From Meles meles (lineage: Eukaryota > Chordata > Mammalia > Carnivora > Mustelidae): 64,000 nucleotides of DNA. The stretch covers positions 95,552,561-95,616,560 of the forward strand of contig NC_060071.1 in the NCBI RefSeq assembly GCF_922984935.1, in the 5' to 3' direction. Under the pieces are notes generated by a model. That model was not told the DNA's origin and made no database searches. It saw only the letters and a list, made by a program, of their open reading frames with translations. Each line of letters starts with the position of its first letter. Positions within the stretch are counted from its first letter, which is position 1. Both the position numbers and the translations under genes were made by a program. Below, one piece after another: positions 35,066-46,729 of this stretch.

Positions 35066-36638
35066 AATCTCTAATACCTGAGAGATAATTTTGATCTTGC
35101 TTTGATAAACAGTAGCAACCATCCCATAGCATGTTTAGTTTAATCTCATATAATTAATGACCAAGAATCCAGGGCAGCAACTGGATATAAGCATTGTGTT
35201 TACAAATGGTGCATATCAAAGCAAACACTACAGAGCCATATTAACAAAGGAATTATAAAACATCTATGCAACCTTATTATTAGGAAAAAAAAACTTGTTA
35301 TATATTATACTTTGTAGTAAAATTGCAGTGTGCAGTGCCAATTCTATTATGGGACCAATTCATTTCATTCGACTAGTGCAGGAATATTTTTTTTTTTAAG
35401 TTTTAAGATTTTCTTAAATCTTCAAACTATATGGAATGGATAGAATTTATTTAATGTTTAATTTTCAAATTATAGCAATGATTAAATTTGTTTTTAACAT
35501 TTATATTTAAATTACTCTATTAAAATGACTTCTTCAAAATTGTGACTTCATATTAAAATTATAAAATGGCAGGCAACAGAGAAATTACAATTAATTAAAA
35601 TGTAAACCAATATTTATTAGATTTCTTTGAAGAACAGTAGATTCTATTTAAATAAAGAAACTCACAACTTTCTTCATAATTACACACCATCAGCTTCACA
35701 TTACAAAATTTGCCTTTTAACTAATATAGTTTTCCAAATTTACATACATATAAATATGTAAGTTATATATCAGTTATATATATATATCAAAAAGTATTAT
35801 CTAAAAAAATTATTAGCTATATAAACTTTTATGTTTGCATCCTACCTAATATAAGACTTGAATTGTGCTCTATAATATGTATTTAAATTATAGTTGTATA
35901 TATCACTTTTGGTAATTTGAACTTATTAAACCATGTCTAGACAGATATATAGATACATACATACATATACACACATATGCATACTGGGATTCTTAACTCT
36001 TCATTTCATAAAAATTGCAAAAATATAGAAATATTTATAATGGACTTAAAAGGCCTTTGCAAAGTTATGTCTTTAATATTTTACTTCAGTTTTCATTTAG
36101 AATTCTACCTACAAAGGAGGACCTCAGTAAATGCTTTATTCACATTTAGAAATAATTTAATGTACTGCATATTCACTGGGTAAAATTATAATCATTGTTC
36201 AATAAACTAACAGAAAACATTAAAGACAAGCTATACAGAGTATGAAAATTACTTTTATGTAACCTGGTTAACTTCTGAAGCTTTGGTTGCTAACAATAAG
36301 TAATACTACCTGTGTATTTTTCTAATAACTTGTTTTCCTGCTACGTAACCATTCCTCTTGGGCTCCATGTCTCTAGAACTACTGAATTTCTCCATATTTG
36401 TGCCTCCATATATTCTGTCAGTGATATAACTGTTTCCTCTGTCTATTTCTTTGCATATCCCCACTTTCTACAAATCTGGTACTCAGATTAAACACTCAAA
36501 TAATCACCCTAAAGTACTTTCCTACTCATTGCTTCTTGGACCTCTGAGTTTGGGGCATCCCTAGTAAGACCTCAATAGGTCTTTATAGTCCTTCGTAGGT
36601 GTTGTGATTATTTTGTTTCCTAACCTTGAAAAATTCAA
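35066..36638. other. Unassigned AT-rich intergenic DNA
   Basis: No gene recognised. TA-rich patches at about 35740-35790 and a short GATA/CATA patch at about 35940-35980. Confidence 0.5.
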
Positions 36639-36649
36639 CAAAATTATAT

Positions 36650-36909
36650 ATATATTTTTTTTCCCTTTTTATTTATTTTTTCAGCGTAACAGTATTCATT
36701 ATTTTTGCACAACACCCAGTGCTCCATGCAAAACGTGCCCTCCCCATCACCCACCACGTGTTCCCCCAACCTCCCACCCCTGACCCTTCAAAACCCTCAG
36801 GTTGTTTTTCAGAGTCCATAGTCTCTTATGGTTCGCCTCCCCTCCCCAATGTCCATAGCCCGCTCCCCCTCTCCCAATCCCACCTCCCCCCAGCAACCCC
36901 CAGTTTGTT
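36650..36909 (-). repeat. Outermost extra L1 3' UTR fragment
   Basis: Complement of an L1 3' UTR with the GAATACTGTTACGCTGAAAAAAT terminus. It breaks off at the CAAACTGGGGGTTGC block (36896-36909). On its sense 5' side lies an A-rich linker (complement of 36910-36969). Confidence 0.9.
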
Positions 36910-36969
36910 TTATTTTTTTTTTTTGTTTTTGTGTTTTGTTTGGATTTTTTTTTCATTTTTTTAAATTTA

Positions 36970-37146
36970 TTTATTTTTCTCAGCGTAACAGTATTCATTG
37001 TTTTTGCACAACACCCAGTGCTCCATGCAATACGTGCCCTCCCTATTACCCACGACCTGATTCCCCCAACCTCCCACCCCCGTACCTTTAAAACCCTCAG
37101 GTTGTTTTTCAGAGTCCATAGTCTCTTATAGTTTGCCTCCCCTTCC
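36970..37146 (-). repeat. Middle extra L1 3' UTR fragment
   Basis: A second copy of the same terminus type (GAATACTGTTACGCTGAGAAAAAT), shorter, starting at TGGAAGGGGAGGCAAAC directly after the poly(A) of the full-length L1 (T run 37147-37161). It differs from the outermost copy at many positions (e.g. 'attacccacgacctgattcc' versus 'atcacccaccacgtgttcc'), so it is not a recent tandem duplication. Confidence 0.9.
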
Positions 37147-37422
37147 ATTTTTTTTTTTTTTATAAACATATAATGTATTTTTATCCCCAGGGGTACAGGT
37201 CTGTGAATCACCAGATTTACACACTTCACAGCACTCATGATAGCACATACCCTCCCCAATGTCCATAACCCCCTTCCCCTCTCCCAACCCCACCTCCCCC
37301 CAGCAACCCCCAGTTTGTTTTGTGAGATAGAGTCATTTATGGTTTGTCTCCCTCCCAATCCCATCTTGTTTCATTTATTTTTCTCCTATCCCCCTAACCC
37401 CCCATGTTGCATCTCCACGTCC

Positions 37423-40400
37423 TCATATCAGGGAGATCATATGGTAGTTGTCTTTCTCCAATTGACTTATTTCACTAAGCATGATACCTTCTAGTTCCAT
37501 CCACGTCGTCGCAAATGGCAAGATTTCATTTCTTTTGATGGCTGCATAGTATTCCATTGTGTATATATACCACCTCTTCTTTATCCATTCATCTGTTGAA
37601 GGACATCTAGGTTCTTTCCATAGTTTGGCTATTATAGACATTGCTGCTATAAACATTCGGGTACACGTGCCCCTTCAGATCACTGCATTAGTATCTTCAG
37701 GGTAAATACCCAGTAGTGCAATTGCTGGGTCATAAAGTAGTTCTATTTTCAAGATTTTGAGGAACCTCCATGCTGTTTTCCAGAGTGGTTGCACCAGCTT
37801 GCATTCCCACCAACAGTGTAGGAGGGTTCCCCTTTCTCCGCATCCTCGCCAGCATCTGTCATTTCCTGACTTGTTAATTTTAGCCATTCTGACTGGTGTG
37901 AGGTGATATCTCATTGTGGTTTTGATTTGTATTTCCCTGATGCCGAGTGATGTGGAGCACTTTTTCATGTGTCTGTTGGCCATCTGGATGTCTTCTTTGC
38001 AGAAATGTCTGTTCATGTCCTCTGCCCATTTCTTGATTGGATTCTTTGTTCTTTGGGTATTGAGTTTGCTAAGTTCCTTATAAATTTTGGATACTAGCCC
38101 TTTATCTGATATGTCGTTTGCAAATATCTTCTCCCACTCTGTCAGTTGTCTTTTGGTTTTGTTAACTGTTTCCTTTGCTGTGCAGAAGCTATTGATCTTG
38201 ATGAAATCCCAATCGTTCATATTTACCCTTGCTTCCCTTGCCTTTGCCGATGTTCCTAGGAAGATGTTTCTGTGGCTGAGGTCGAAGAGGTTGCTGCCTG
38301 CGTTCTCCTCAAGAATTTTGATGGATTCCTTTCTCACATGGAGGTCCTTCATCCATTTTGAGTCTATTTTCGTGTGTGGTGTAAGGAAGTGGTCCAATTT
38401 CATTTTTCTGCATGTGGCTGTCCAATGTTCCCATCACCATTTATTGAAGAGGCTGTCTTTTTTCCACTGGACATTCTTTCCTGCTTTGTCGAAGCTTAGT
38501 TGACCATATAGTTGAAGGTCTATTTGTGGGCTCTCTATTCTGTTCCATTGATCTATGTGTCTGTTTTTGTGCCAGTACCATGCTGTCTTGATGATGGCAG
38601 CTTTGTAATAGAGCTTGAAGTCCGGAATTGTGATGCCACCAACTTTGGCTTTCTTTTTCAATATTCCTTTGGTTATTTGAGGTCTTTTCTGGTTCCATAT
38701 AAATTTTAGGATTATTTGTTCCATTTCTTTGAAAAAAAATGGATGGTATTTTGATAGGGATTGCATTAAATGTGTAGATTGCTTTAGGTAGCATAGACAT
38801 TTTCACAATATTTATTCTTCCAATCCAGGAGCATGGAACATTTTTCCATTTCTTTGTGTCTTCCTCAATTTCTTTCATGAATACTTTATAATTTTCTGCG
38901 TATAGATTCTTAGCCTCTTTGGTTAGGTTTATTCCTAGGTATCTTATGGTTCTGGGTGCAATTGTAAATGGGATTGACACCTTAATTTCTCTTTCTTCTC
39001 TCTTGTTGTTGGTGTACAGAAAAGCAACTGATTTCTGTGCATTGATTTTATATCCTGACACTTTGCTGAATTCCTGTACAAGTTCTAGCACTTTTGGAGT
39101 GGAGTCTTTAGGGTTTTCCACATATAGTATCATATCATCTGCGAAGAGTGATAGTTTGACTTCTTCTTTGCCAATTTGGATGCCTTTAATTTCTTTTTGT
39201 TGTCTGATTGCTGAAGCTAGGACTTCTAGTACTATGTTGAATAGCAGTGATGATAATGGACATCCCTGCCGTGTTCCTGACCTTAGCGGAAAAGCTTTCA
39301 GTTTTTCTCCATTGAGAATGATATCTGCAGTGGGCTTTTCATAGATGGCTTTGATAATATTGAGGTATGTGCCCTCTATCCCTACACTTTGAAGAGTTTT
39401 GATGAGGAAGGGATGCTGTACTTTGTCAAATGCTTTTTCAGTATCTATTGAGAGTATCATATGGTTCTTGTTCTTTCTTTTATTAATGTGTTCTATCACA
39501 TTGATTTGCGGATGTTGAACCAACCCTGCAGCCCTGGAATAAATCCCACTTGGTCGTGGTGAATAATCCTTTTAATGTACTGTTGAATCCTATTGGCTAG
39601 TATTTTGGTGAGAATTTTTGCATCTGTGTTCATCAAGGATATTGATCTGTAGTTCTCTTTTTTGGTGGGATCCTTGTCTGGTTTGGGGATCAAGGTGATG
39701 CTGGCCTCATAAAATGAGTTTGGAAGTTTTCCTCCCATTTCTATTTTTTGGAACAGTTTCAGGAAAATAGGAATTAGTTCTTCTTTAAATGTTTGGTAGA
39801 ATTCCCCTGGGAAGCCGTCTGGCCCTGGGCTTTTGTTTGTTTGGAGATTTTTGATGACTGTTTCAATCTCCTTACTGGTTATGGGCCTGTTCAGGTTTTC
39901 TATTTCTTCCTGGTTCAGTTGTGGTAGTTTATATGTCTCTAGGAATGCATCCATTTCTTCCAGATTGGCCAATTTGTTGGCGTAGAGTTGCTCATAGTAT
40001 GTTCTTATAATTGTCTGTATTTTTTTGGTGTTAGTTGTGATCTCTCCTCTTTCATTCATGATTTTATTTTTTTGTGTCCCTTCTCTTTTCTTTTTGATAA
40101 GTCTGGCCAGGGGTTTATCAATCTTATTGATTCTTTCAAAGAACCAGCTCGTAGTTTCATTGATTTTTTTCTATTTTTTTTTTTTTTTGGTTTCTATTTC
40201 ATTGATTTCTGCTCTGATCTTTATGATTTCTCTTCTCCTGCGGGGTTTAGGCTTTCTTTCTTGTTCTTTCTCCAGCTCCTTTAGGTGTAGGGTTAGGTTG
40301 TGTACTTGAGACCTTTCTTGTTTCTTGAGAAAGGCTTGTACCACTATATATTTTCCTCTCAGGACTGCCTTTGCTGTGTCCCACAGATTTTGAACTGTTG

Positions 40401-41242
40401 TGTTTTCGTTATCATTTGTTTCCATGAATTTTTTCAATTCTTCTTTAATTTCCTGGTTGACCCATTCATTCTTTAGAAGGATGCTGTTTAGTCTCCATGT
40501 ATTTGGGTTCTTTCTATCTTCCCTCTTGTGATTGAGTTCTAGCTTCAGAGCATTGTGGTCTGAAAATATGCAGGGAATGATCCTAATCTTTTGATACCGG
40601 TTGAGACCTGATTTGTGACCCAGGATGTGATCTATTCTGGAGAATGTTCCATGTGCACTAGAGAAGAATGTGTATTCTGTTGCTTTGGGATGAAATGTTC
40701 TGAATAGATCTGTGATGTCCATCTGGTCCAGTGTGTCATTTAAGGCCTTTATTTCCTTGTTGATCTTTTGCTTGGATGATCTGTCCATTTCAGTGAGGGG
40801 CGTGATAAAGTCCCCTACTATTATTATATTATTATTGATGTGTTTCTTTGATTTTGTTATTAATTGGTTGATATTGTTGGCTGCTCCCACGTTAGGGGCA
40901 TAGATATTTAAAATTTTTAGATCTTCTTGTTGGACAGACGCTTTGAGTATGATATAGTGTCCTTCCTCATCTCTTATTATAGACTTTGGCATAAAATCTA
41001 ATTGATCTGATATAAAGATTGCCACCCCAGCTTTCTTCTGATGCCCATTAGCATGGTAAATTGTTTTCCACCCCCTCACTTTAAATCTGGAGGTGTCTTC
41101 ATGTCTAAAATGAGTTTCTTGTAGGCAACATATTGATGGGTTTTGGTTTTTTTATCCATTCTGATACCCTGTGTCTTTTGATTGGGGCATTTAGCCCATT
41201 AACATTCAGGGTAACTATTGAGAGATATGAATTTAGTGCCAT
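37423..41242 (-). pseudogene. L1 ORF2 (endonuclease-reverse transcriptase), broken
   Basis: The expected length, about 1273 codons from the ATG at 41240-41242 to the stop at 37423, fits normal L1 ORF2. Domains remain readable: endonuclease (YAPNVG, SDHNALKLEL), RT (TRQGCPLS; FADD at 39134-39145) and cysteine-rich end (CWRGCGERGTLLHCWWEC). Lesions: a +1 frameshift near 41145; an in-frame TAG inside an expanded A run near 40178; a 4-bp loss near 39507 (one CAAT of a CAATCAAT repeat); a +1 in a T run near 38737; nonsense codons near 38432 (C to stop) and 37672 (R to stop). The endonuclease GDFNTP motif reads GDFITP (codon 40804-40806), losing the catalytic Asn. The remaining open segments are 40171-41079, 39496-40059, 38441-39523, 37675-38403 and 37423-37656. 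Confidence 0.93.
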
Positions 41243-41320
41243 TATTAGCCTGTAAGGTGACTGTTACTGTATATTGTCTCTGTACCTTTCTGATCTACTC
41301 CTTTTAGGGTCTCTCTTTGC

Positions 41321-42235
41321 TTAGAGGACCCCTTTCAATATTTCCTGTAGAGCTGGTTTGGTGTTTGCAAATTCTTTCAGTTGTTTGTCCTGGAAGCTTT
41401 TTATCTCTCCTTCTATTTTCAATGATAGACTAGCTAGATAGAGTATTCTTGGCTGCATGTTTTTCTCATTTAGTGCTCTGAATATATCATGCCAGCTCTT
41501 TCTGGCCTGCCAGGTCTCTGTGGATAAGTCTGCTGCCAATCTAATATTTTTACCATTGTATGTTACAGACTTCTTTTCCTGGGCTGCTTTCAGGATTTTC
41601 TCTTTGTCACTAAGACTTGTAAATTTTACTATTAGGTGACGGGATGTGGACCTATTCTTGTTGACTTTGAGGGGGGTTCTCTGCATCTCCTGGATTTTGA
41701 TGCTTGTTCCCTTTGCCATATTAGGGAAATTCTCTCTAATAATTCTCCCCAATATACCCTCTGCTCCCCTCTCTCTTTCTTCTTCTTCTGGAATCCCAAT
41801 TATTCTAATGTTGTTTCGTCTTATGGTGTCACTTATCTCTCGAAATTTCCCCCCATGGTCCAGTAGCTGTTTGTCCCTCTTTTGCTCGGCTTCTTTATTC
41901 TCTGTTATTTGGTCTTCTATATCACTAATTCTTTCTTCTGCCTCATTTATCCTAGCAGTGAGAGCCTCCATTTTTGATTGCACCTCATTAATAGCTTTTT
42001 TGATTTCAACTTGGTTAGATTTTAGTTCTTTAATTTCTCCAGAAAGGGCTTTTATATATCCAGAGAGGTTTTCTCTACTATCTTCCATGCCTTTTTTGAG
42101 CCCAGCTAGAATGTTCAGAACCGTCATTCTGAACTCTTGATCTGACATATTACCAATGTCTGTGTTGATTAGTTCCCTAGCCTTCGGTACTGCCTCTTGT
42201 TCTTTTGTTTGTGGTGATTTTTTCCGCCTTGTCAT
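41321..42235 (-). CDS. L1 ORF1p, RNA-binding protein (304 aa, uninterrupted)
   Basis: ORF1p is the trimeric nucleic-acid chaperone that coats L1 RNA in cytoplasmic particles. The frame is complete: a basic N-terminus (MTRRKKSPQT), a coiled coil with leucine/isoleucine heptads at about residues 55-130, an RRM-like domain beginning NNIRIIGIPE (141-150) and continuing to about 230, and a C-terminal domain with ARKSWHDIFRALNEKN (244-259). Length is close to the usual 300-340. The C-terminal core reads RILYLASLSLK (263-273), where L1 proteins usually carry a YPAKLS-like motif; loss of Pro and Lys there may weaken RNA binding. ORF2 starts 78 bp downstream. The frame is intact but the element as a whole is dead, so this is best read as a preserved relic that could be transcribed from the upstream 5' UTR. 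Confidence 0.9.
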   Translation of the reverse strand: MTRRKKSPQTKEQEAVPKARELINTDIGNMSDQEFRMTVLNILAGLKKGMEDSRENLSGYIKALSGEIKELKSNQVEIKKAINEVQSKMEALTARINEAEERISDIEDQITENKEAEQKRDKQLLDHGGKFREISDTIRRNNIRIIGIPEEEERERGAEGILGRIIRENFPNMAKGTSIKIQEMQRTPLKVNKNRSTSRHLIVKFTSLSDKEKILKAAQEKKSVTYNGKNIRLAADLSTETWQARKSWHDIFRALNEKNMQPRILYLASLSLKIEGEIKSFQDKQLKEFANTKPALQEILKGVL

Positions 42236-43461
42236 TTTGTCCAGATAAGAGGATATGAAGGATCAAATAAAATACTAAATGGGTGGCAAAGACCCCAGAA
42301 AAATGTGCTGTATCCAAATCAGAAGAGACCTCAAATTGTGGGGGGGGGAGAAAGGGGATAAAAAGAGGTTCAGAAAAAAAAAAATTTTAAAATAAAACAA
42401 ACAAAGAAAAAATATAAAAAAGAAAGAAAAAATATATATATTTAGGTAAACTAGTAAAAAACGTTAAAAAAGAAAAGGGTAAAAGTTTTAAAAAATTTAG
42501 CAGAAGAAGAAAAAAGAAAGAAAAAAATTGAAAAAAAATTGAATTAATGCAAGACTAACGAATCATGGGGAGAAAGCCATGAGTTCCGTGCTTTGCTTTC
42601 TCCTCCTCTGGAATTCCGCTGCTGTCTTAGGAATTGAACCTGCTTTCCTTGATAGATGAACTTCGTCCTGGCTGGATATTTTGTTGATCTTCTGGGGGAG
42701 GGGTCTGTTATAGTGACTCTCAAGTGTCTTTGACCGAGGCGAAATTGCACTGCCCTTACCGGGGGCCGGACTAAGTAATCGGCTCGGGTTCGCTTTTGGG
42801 AGCTTCTGTTCCCTGAACGCTTTCTGTAGAGTTCTGGAGGACGGGAATGAAAATGGTGGCCTCCTAGTCTCCCGCCTGGAGGAACCGAGAGCCCGGGGCC
42901 CCACTCCTCAGTGCACCCCCAGAGGACAGCACCCAATCACTCCCTTATCCCCAGCCTCTAGCCGCGCTCCAAGCTCACCCAGCCCGTGACCAGTTCAAGG
43001 TAACCCCAAGCTGAGAGTTCAGTCCTCGGCTCTGTCTCTGTAGCCGGCTTCTCCGTTCTAACACCTGCGAGCTCTGCGACACTCCGACACCCCTGATCCT
43101 CCTGTGACCCTGCGGGACCCGGGGCCACGCTGACCCCGCATGGGCTTCACCCCGGTTTAGCCTCTGGAGCAAAGTCCCTCAGTGGAACAGACTTTTAAAA
43201 GTCCTGATTTTGTGCTCTGTTGCTCCGCCACTTGCCGGGAGCTGGCCCCTCCCCCGCGGTCTATCTTCCCGTCGTTTTAGATTCACTTCTCCGCCAGTGC
43301 TACCTTTCAGAAAGTGGTTGATTTTCTGTTTCTAGAATTGCTGTTCTTCTTCTCTTCAATCTCCCGTTGGATTTGTAGGTGTTTGCAATGTTTAGATAAG
43401 CTATCGAGCTGATCTCCTGCTACCTGATGTAGTCTCAGCCTGCTACTTCTCCGCCATCTTC
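42236..43461 (-). promoter_or_regulatory. L1 5' UTR / internal promoter with YY1-type start motif
   Basis: The sense strand begins GGAAGATGGCGGAGAAGTAG; AAGATGGCGG is a canonical YY1 site, which in L1 positions transcription start. The outer two thirds (about 42650-43320) are GC-rich with many surviving CpGs, for example about a dozen between 42735 and 42900, in strong contrast to the surroundings. The part next to ORF1 (42360-42545) is A/T-rich and partly low-complexity. It carries no long frame of clear coding character; the two overlapping frames on the complement of 42544-42936 have no recognisable domain. Confidence 0.85.
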
Positions 43462-43631
43462 CAAAATTATATTTGTTAAAGATACACTTCCTTTTCCTTT
43501 TCTGTTTTAGTAGCAATGATCTTTTTAAATTATCTTTTTAAAGTAGTGATTATCTTTTTAAATATTACTTTTTGTCATTTCTGCATCATATGTTAAAAAG
43601 GTGAAGTAAATACGCATTTTATAAGCCTTCT

Positions 43632-43810
43632 TTTTTTTTTTTTTTAAAGATTTTATTTACTTATTTGACAGACAGAGATCACAAGTAAGCAGAGAGGCAG
43701 GCAGAGAGAGAGGAGGAAACAGGCTCTCCGTGGAGCAGAGAGCCCGATGCGGGGCTCGATCCCAGGACCCTGGGATCCCGACCCGAGCCGAGGCAGAGGC
43801 TCTAACCCTT
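43632..43810 (-). mobile_element. CAN SINE, antisense, head lost
   Basis: Poly(T) and the TTTAAAGATTTTATTTACTTATTTGACAG tail are intact, body near consensus (GATGCGGGGCTCGATCCCAGG). It stops at GAGGCTCTAACCC, so about 20-25 bases of the tRNA-like head are missing: a 5' truncation. Possible short TSD aagccttc / aagctttt. Confidence 0.92.
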
Positions 43811-45900
43811 GAAGCTTTTGGAATTTAGTAAAATGATGATTTACATTCTCTTTGAAAATAAATGCATGCAAGTAACTAGAAATTATATACTTTTTTCAAA
43901 TTGAAGACACAACAGAGAACAATGTTTCAGAAATTTAATAACTTAAAAAAAAAAAACAGAGGATCAGGTACTACAAATTGCCTTAATGATAGGATATATT
44001 TTCTCCAAAAACTTTCATTTACAAGAAGTTAATTGGTCTGGTATAGGTTATAACAATATATACAATACATTTTTCACATAACTTATATAGCATTTCCCTT
44101 TTTAATTGTAGCTGTGGAACTAAAGCAAAATCCAACGTATTACTTACATTTGGAATGCGGAGTTTCTTGCAGTATATATAAATTATACGAATATTTATGC
44201 ATATGAAACATTTTCTTTGTGCAAAATAAGTATTCTAGGCTAGGGTGGCCTAGTTCTCATACATTAGGTATTTTCATAAGTTAACTTGAATAGGCTATGT
44301 CTTCTAAAATGTAACATATTGTGCTTGTAATTATAATTTTACAATGTTTATAATTCTTGTAAAAATCATTAGTCTTATTTCCTAAAATAAATTATGATAT
44401 ACTTTGAGTATCTTTCATTTTCACATCCTTCATTTTTTGTGTAGTTTACTCATGGCATATATAATAATATTGTTTATAGGATAAATCATAAAATAGCACC
44501 CTAGATGGATATTTATGCAAACACCAAAAGACTCAGAAACAACAAATAGATACATAGGCACTCTGGATAGACTCCATATTGCTATAATTTGAAGTTATAC
44601 TAAGCTTACTTGTAATATTAACATACTTTGTTTAATATAATGACAAGGGATAAAAGAACATACAGTGCAAAAATGAAACTTCTGACAGTCTTTGACCCAT
44701 ATTTTTCTCACTTTGGTTTTGTTATGTAAAGGAATATGTGTATTTGAGTTTAGCATCCAACCCACAAGATAATTTAAATTAGTAATCTTTAATTAATTTT
44801 ATTATACTATATCTTATCAATTCAGAATTGGTATATAGGATTTTCAGTGTCCATGGGATTAAAAATTTCATCATTGATCATAATTGCAAAACTTTTTACT
44901 CTGAATTATATCACAGTTTAAAATACTGAGTGGCTGAATCAAAACACTGTATATGTATATAACTTTATAAAATCACATACATACACTTTAGATAAAAAGC
45001 AACATTTGAAAATCTGTTTAGAACTTCTTGTGTCCTGTGAAATGCTCAAAGAAATTGACTTAGGAATCCAACTCATCACTGTATAATGTTTGTACTTTTT
45101 GAATGCCCCTAGGGTGCATAAAAGCAATTCACAGAGAATACAGTAAGGACAATTGGCTTTGGATTGAATTCATAACAATGCTAGGAAAAAAAATTCTGCC
45201 ATTCTAAACACTGGAAAGTGATTCACAAGCCAGAAACTCACTAGTACTATATATCATTCAGCATCATAATTCTGTTCTGTCCTAATAAGCTTCACCAAAT
45301 GCCAATCTCTGTCCAGATGTGAGAATGATTGAACATTCATCATTCAATGCAAATCTGAGCAGTTAAAATTATAAGAGTGTTTTTGTTATATAAAATATTT
45401 TCTTCCTGCAGAATGAGTAGTCTATTATAGCTAGAAGTAAAGGGGATTTCTTAATTGTTTCAATTATATGCTTTGTCACTTGATAAAAATCACTATTATA
45501 AATTTAGGAGATAAAAAAGTATGAAAAATGTAGCATATTTGGAAAGCAATTACTTATCTTTTCCATGATTTTACAGGATTTCCCTATAGAAAATCATTTT
45601 ATTTTTAAGCAAAATTTTATTTATTTTATAGATGTAATCAACTGTGCATGTGCATCTCTGTGTTTCTACATGCTGATAAGTATTTTTTTTTCTCCCCATT
45701 TCTTTTTTTCATTTGTTTCACCTCTGTTCATTTTGTCCATTTGTATGTTTTGGCACCCTCTGAAATATAGCCAAAGATAAAGATAATCACAGTGGTAGAA
45801 ATCACAGTTATACTAAAAGTTTATATTCTACTATTCTTGTTGCAGAGACAAAACTCTGTCATAAATAGAGAAAATAATCTCATATCTAGAGTAAAGCCAT
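43811..45900. other. Unassigned AT-rich intergenic DNA
   Basis: No gene or dispersed repeat recognised on either strand. Short frames (e.g. 45565-45780) have membrane-like composition only because the DNA is T-rich. Confidence 0.5.
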
Positions 45901-45907
45901 AGGAAAA

Positions 45908-46724
45908 AATGTTCCGTATCACTTATCATCAGGGAAATACAAATCTAAACCACAGTGAGATACCACCTCACACCAGTCAGAATGGCTAAAATTAACAACA
46001 CAGAAAACAACAGATGTTGGTGAGGATGCAGAGAAAGAGGAACCCTCCTACACTGTTGGTGGGAATGCAAGTTGGCGCAGCCACTCTGGAAAACAGAATG
46101 GAGGTTCCTCAAAAAGTTTAAAATAGAGCTACCCTATGACCCAGCAATTGCACTACTATGTATTTACCCCCAAAATACAGATGTAGTAAAACAAAGGGGC
46201 ACTTGCACCCTGGTGTTCATAGCAGCAATGTCCACAATAGCCAAACCTGTGGAAGGAACTAAGATGTCCTTCAACAGATGAATGGATAAAGAAGATGTGG
46301 TTTATATATGCAATGGGCTATTACTTAGTTGTCAGAAAGGATGAATACCCACCATTTACATCAATGTGGATGGAACTGAAGGGGATTATGCTAAGTGAAA
46401 TAAGTCAAGCAGAGAAAAACAATTATATGGTTTCATTCAGATGTGGAATAGAAGAAATAGCAAGGAGGATCATAGGAGAAGGGAGGAAAAACCCAACAGG
46501 AAGAAATCACAGAGGGAGACAAACCATGAGAGACTCTTGACTCTGGGAATCAAACTGAGCGTTGTGGAAGGGAAGGTTGGTGGAGGGATGCAGTAACTGG
46601 GTGATGGTCATTAAGGAGGGAACCTGATGTGGTGTTATAAACAACTGATGAATCTTTGAACAGTACTTCTAAAACTAATGATGCACTATATGTTTGCTAA
46701 TTGAATTTAAATAAAAAAATAAAA
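45908..46724 (+). mobile_element. 5'-truncated L1, ORF2 end and 3' UTR
   Basis: Plus-strand L1 from the ORF2 block 'tatcatcagggaaatacaaatc' to the terminus GCTAATTGAATTTAAATAAAAAAATAAAAATAAAG. ORF2 is decayed; the pieces 46072-46281 and 46295-46540 still read PLWKTEWRFLKKFKIELPYDPAIALL and FIYAMGYYLVVRKDEYPPF. The 3' end is the older 'AATTTAAATAAA' type, unlike the GTTACGCTGA copies. A TSD is possible but imperfect (around aaagccataggaa / aaagctacaggaa). Confidence 0.9.
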
Positions 46725-46729
46725 ATAAA

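Larger units (their letters stand above)
36650..43461 (-). mobile_element. Full-length L1 with three tandem 3' ends
   Basis: A 6.8-kb L1 on the complement, flanked by an 11-bp TSD caaaattatat at 36639-36649 and 43462-43472. In sense order: 5' UTR (43461-42236) starting GGAAGATGGCGGAGAAG; ORF1 (42235-41321); a 78-bp spacer; damaged ORF2 (41242-37423); a 3' UTR ending in the 'CATTATATGTTTATAAAAA' type tail (37422-37147); then two further 3' UTR fragments of the other type (GTTACGCTGA...) at 37146-36970 and 36909-36650, separated by an A-rich linker. The single TSD pair encloses everything, so either the extra ends travelled as 3' transductions or they inserted later into the tail. ORF2 lesions make the copy incapable of autonomous movement. 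Confidence 0.95.

Noticed and set aside
36747..37364. 205-codon frame through the tandem L1 3' ends
   Set aside because: Made entirely of 3' UTR and poly(A) complement (runs of Lys); non-coding sequence.
42544..42936. 130- and 113-codon frames in the L1 5' UTR, candidates for an antisense or extra L1 ORF
   Set aside because: These two frames overlap each other on the ORF1 strand, lack recognisable domains, and GC-rich DNA gives long frames by chance. Transcript evidence would be needed.
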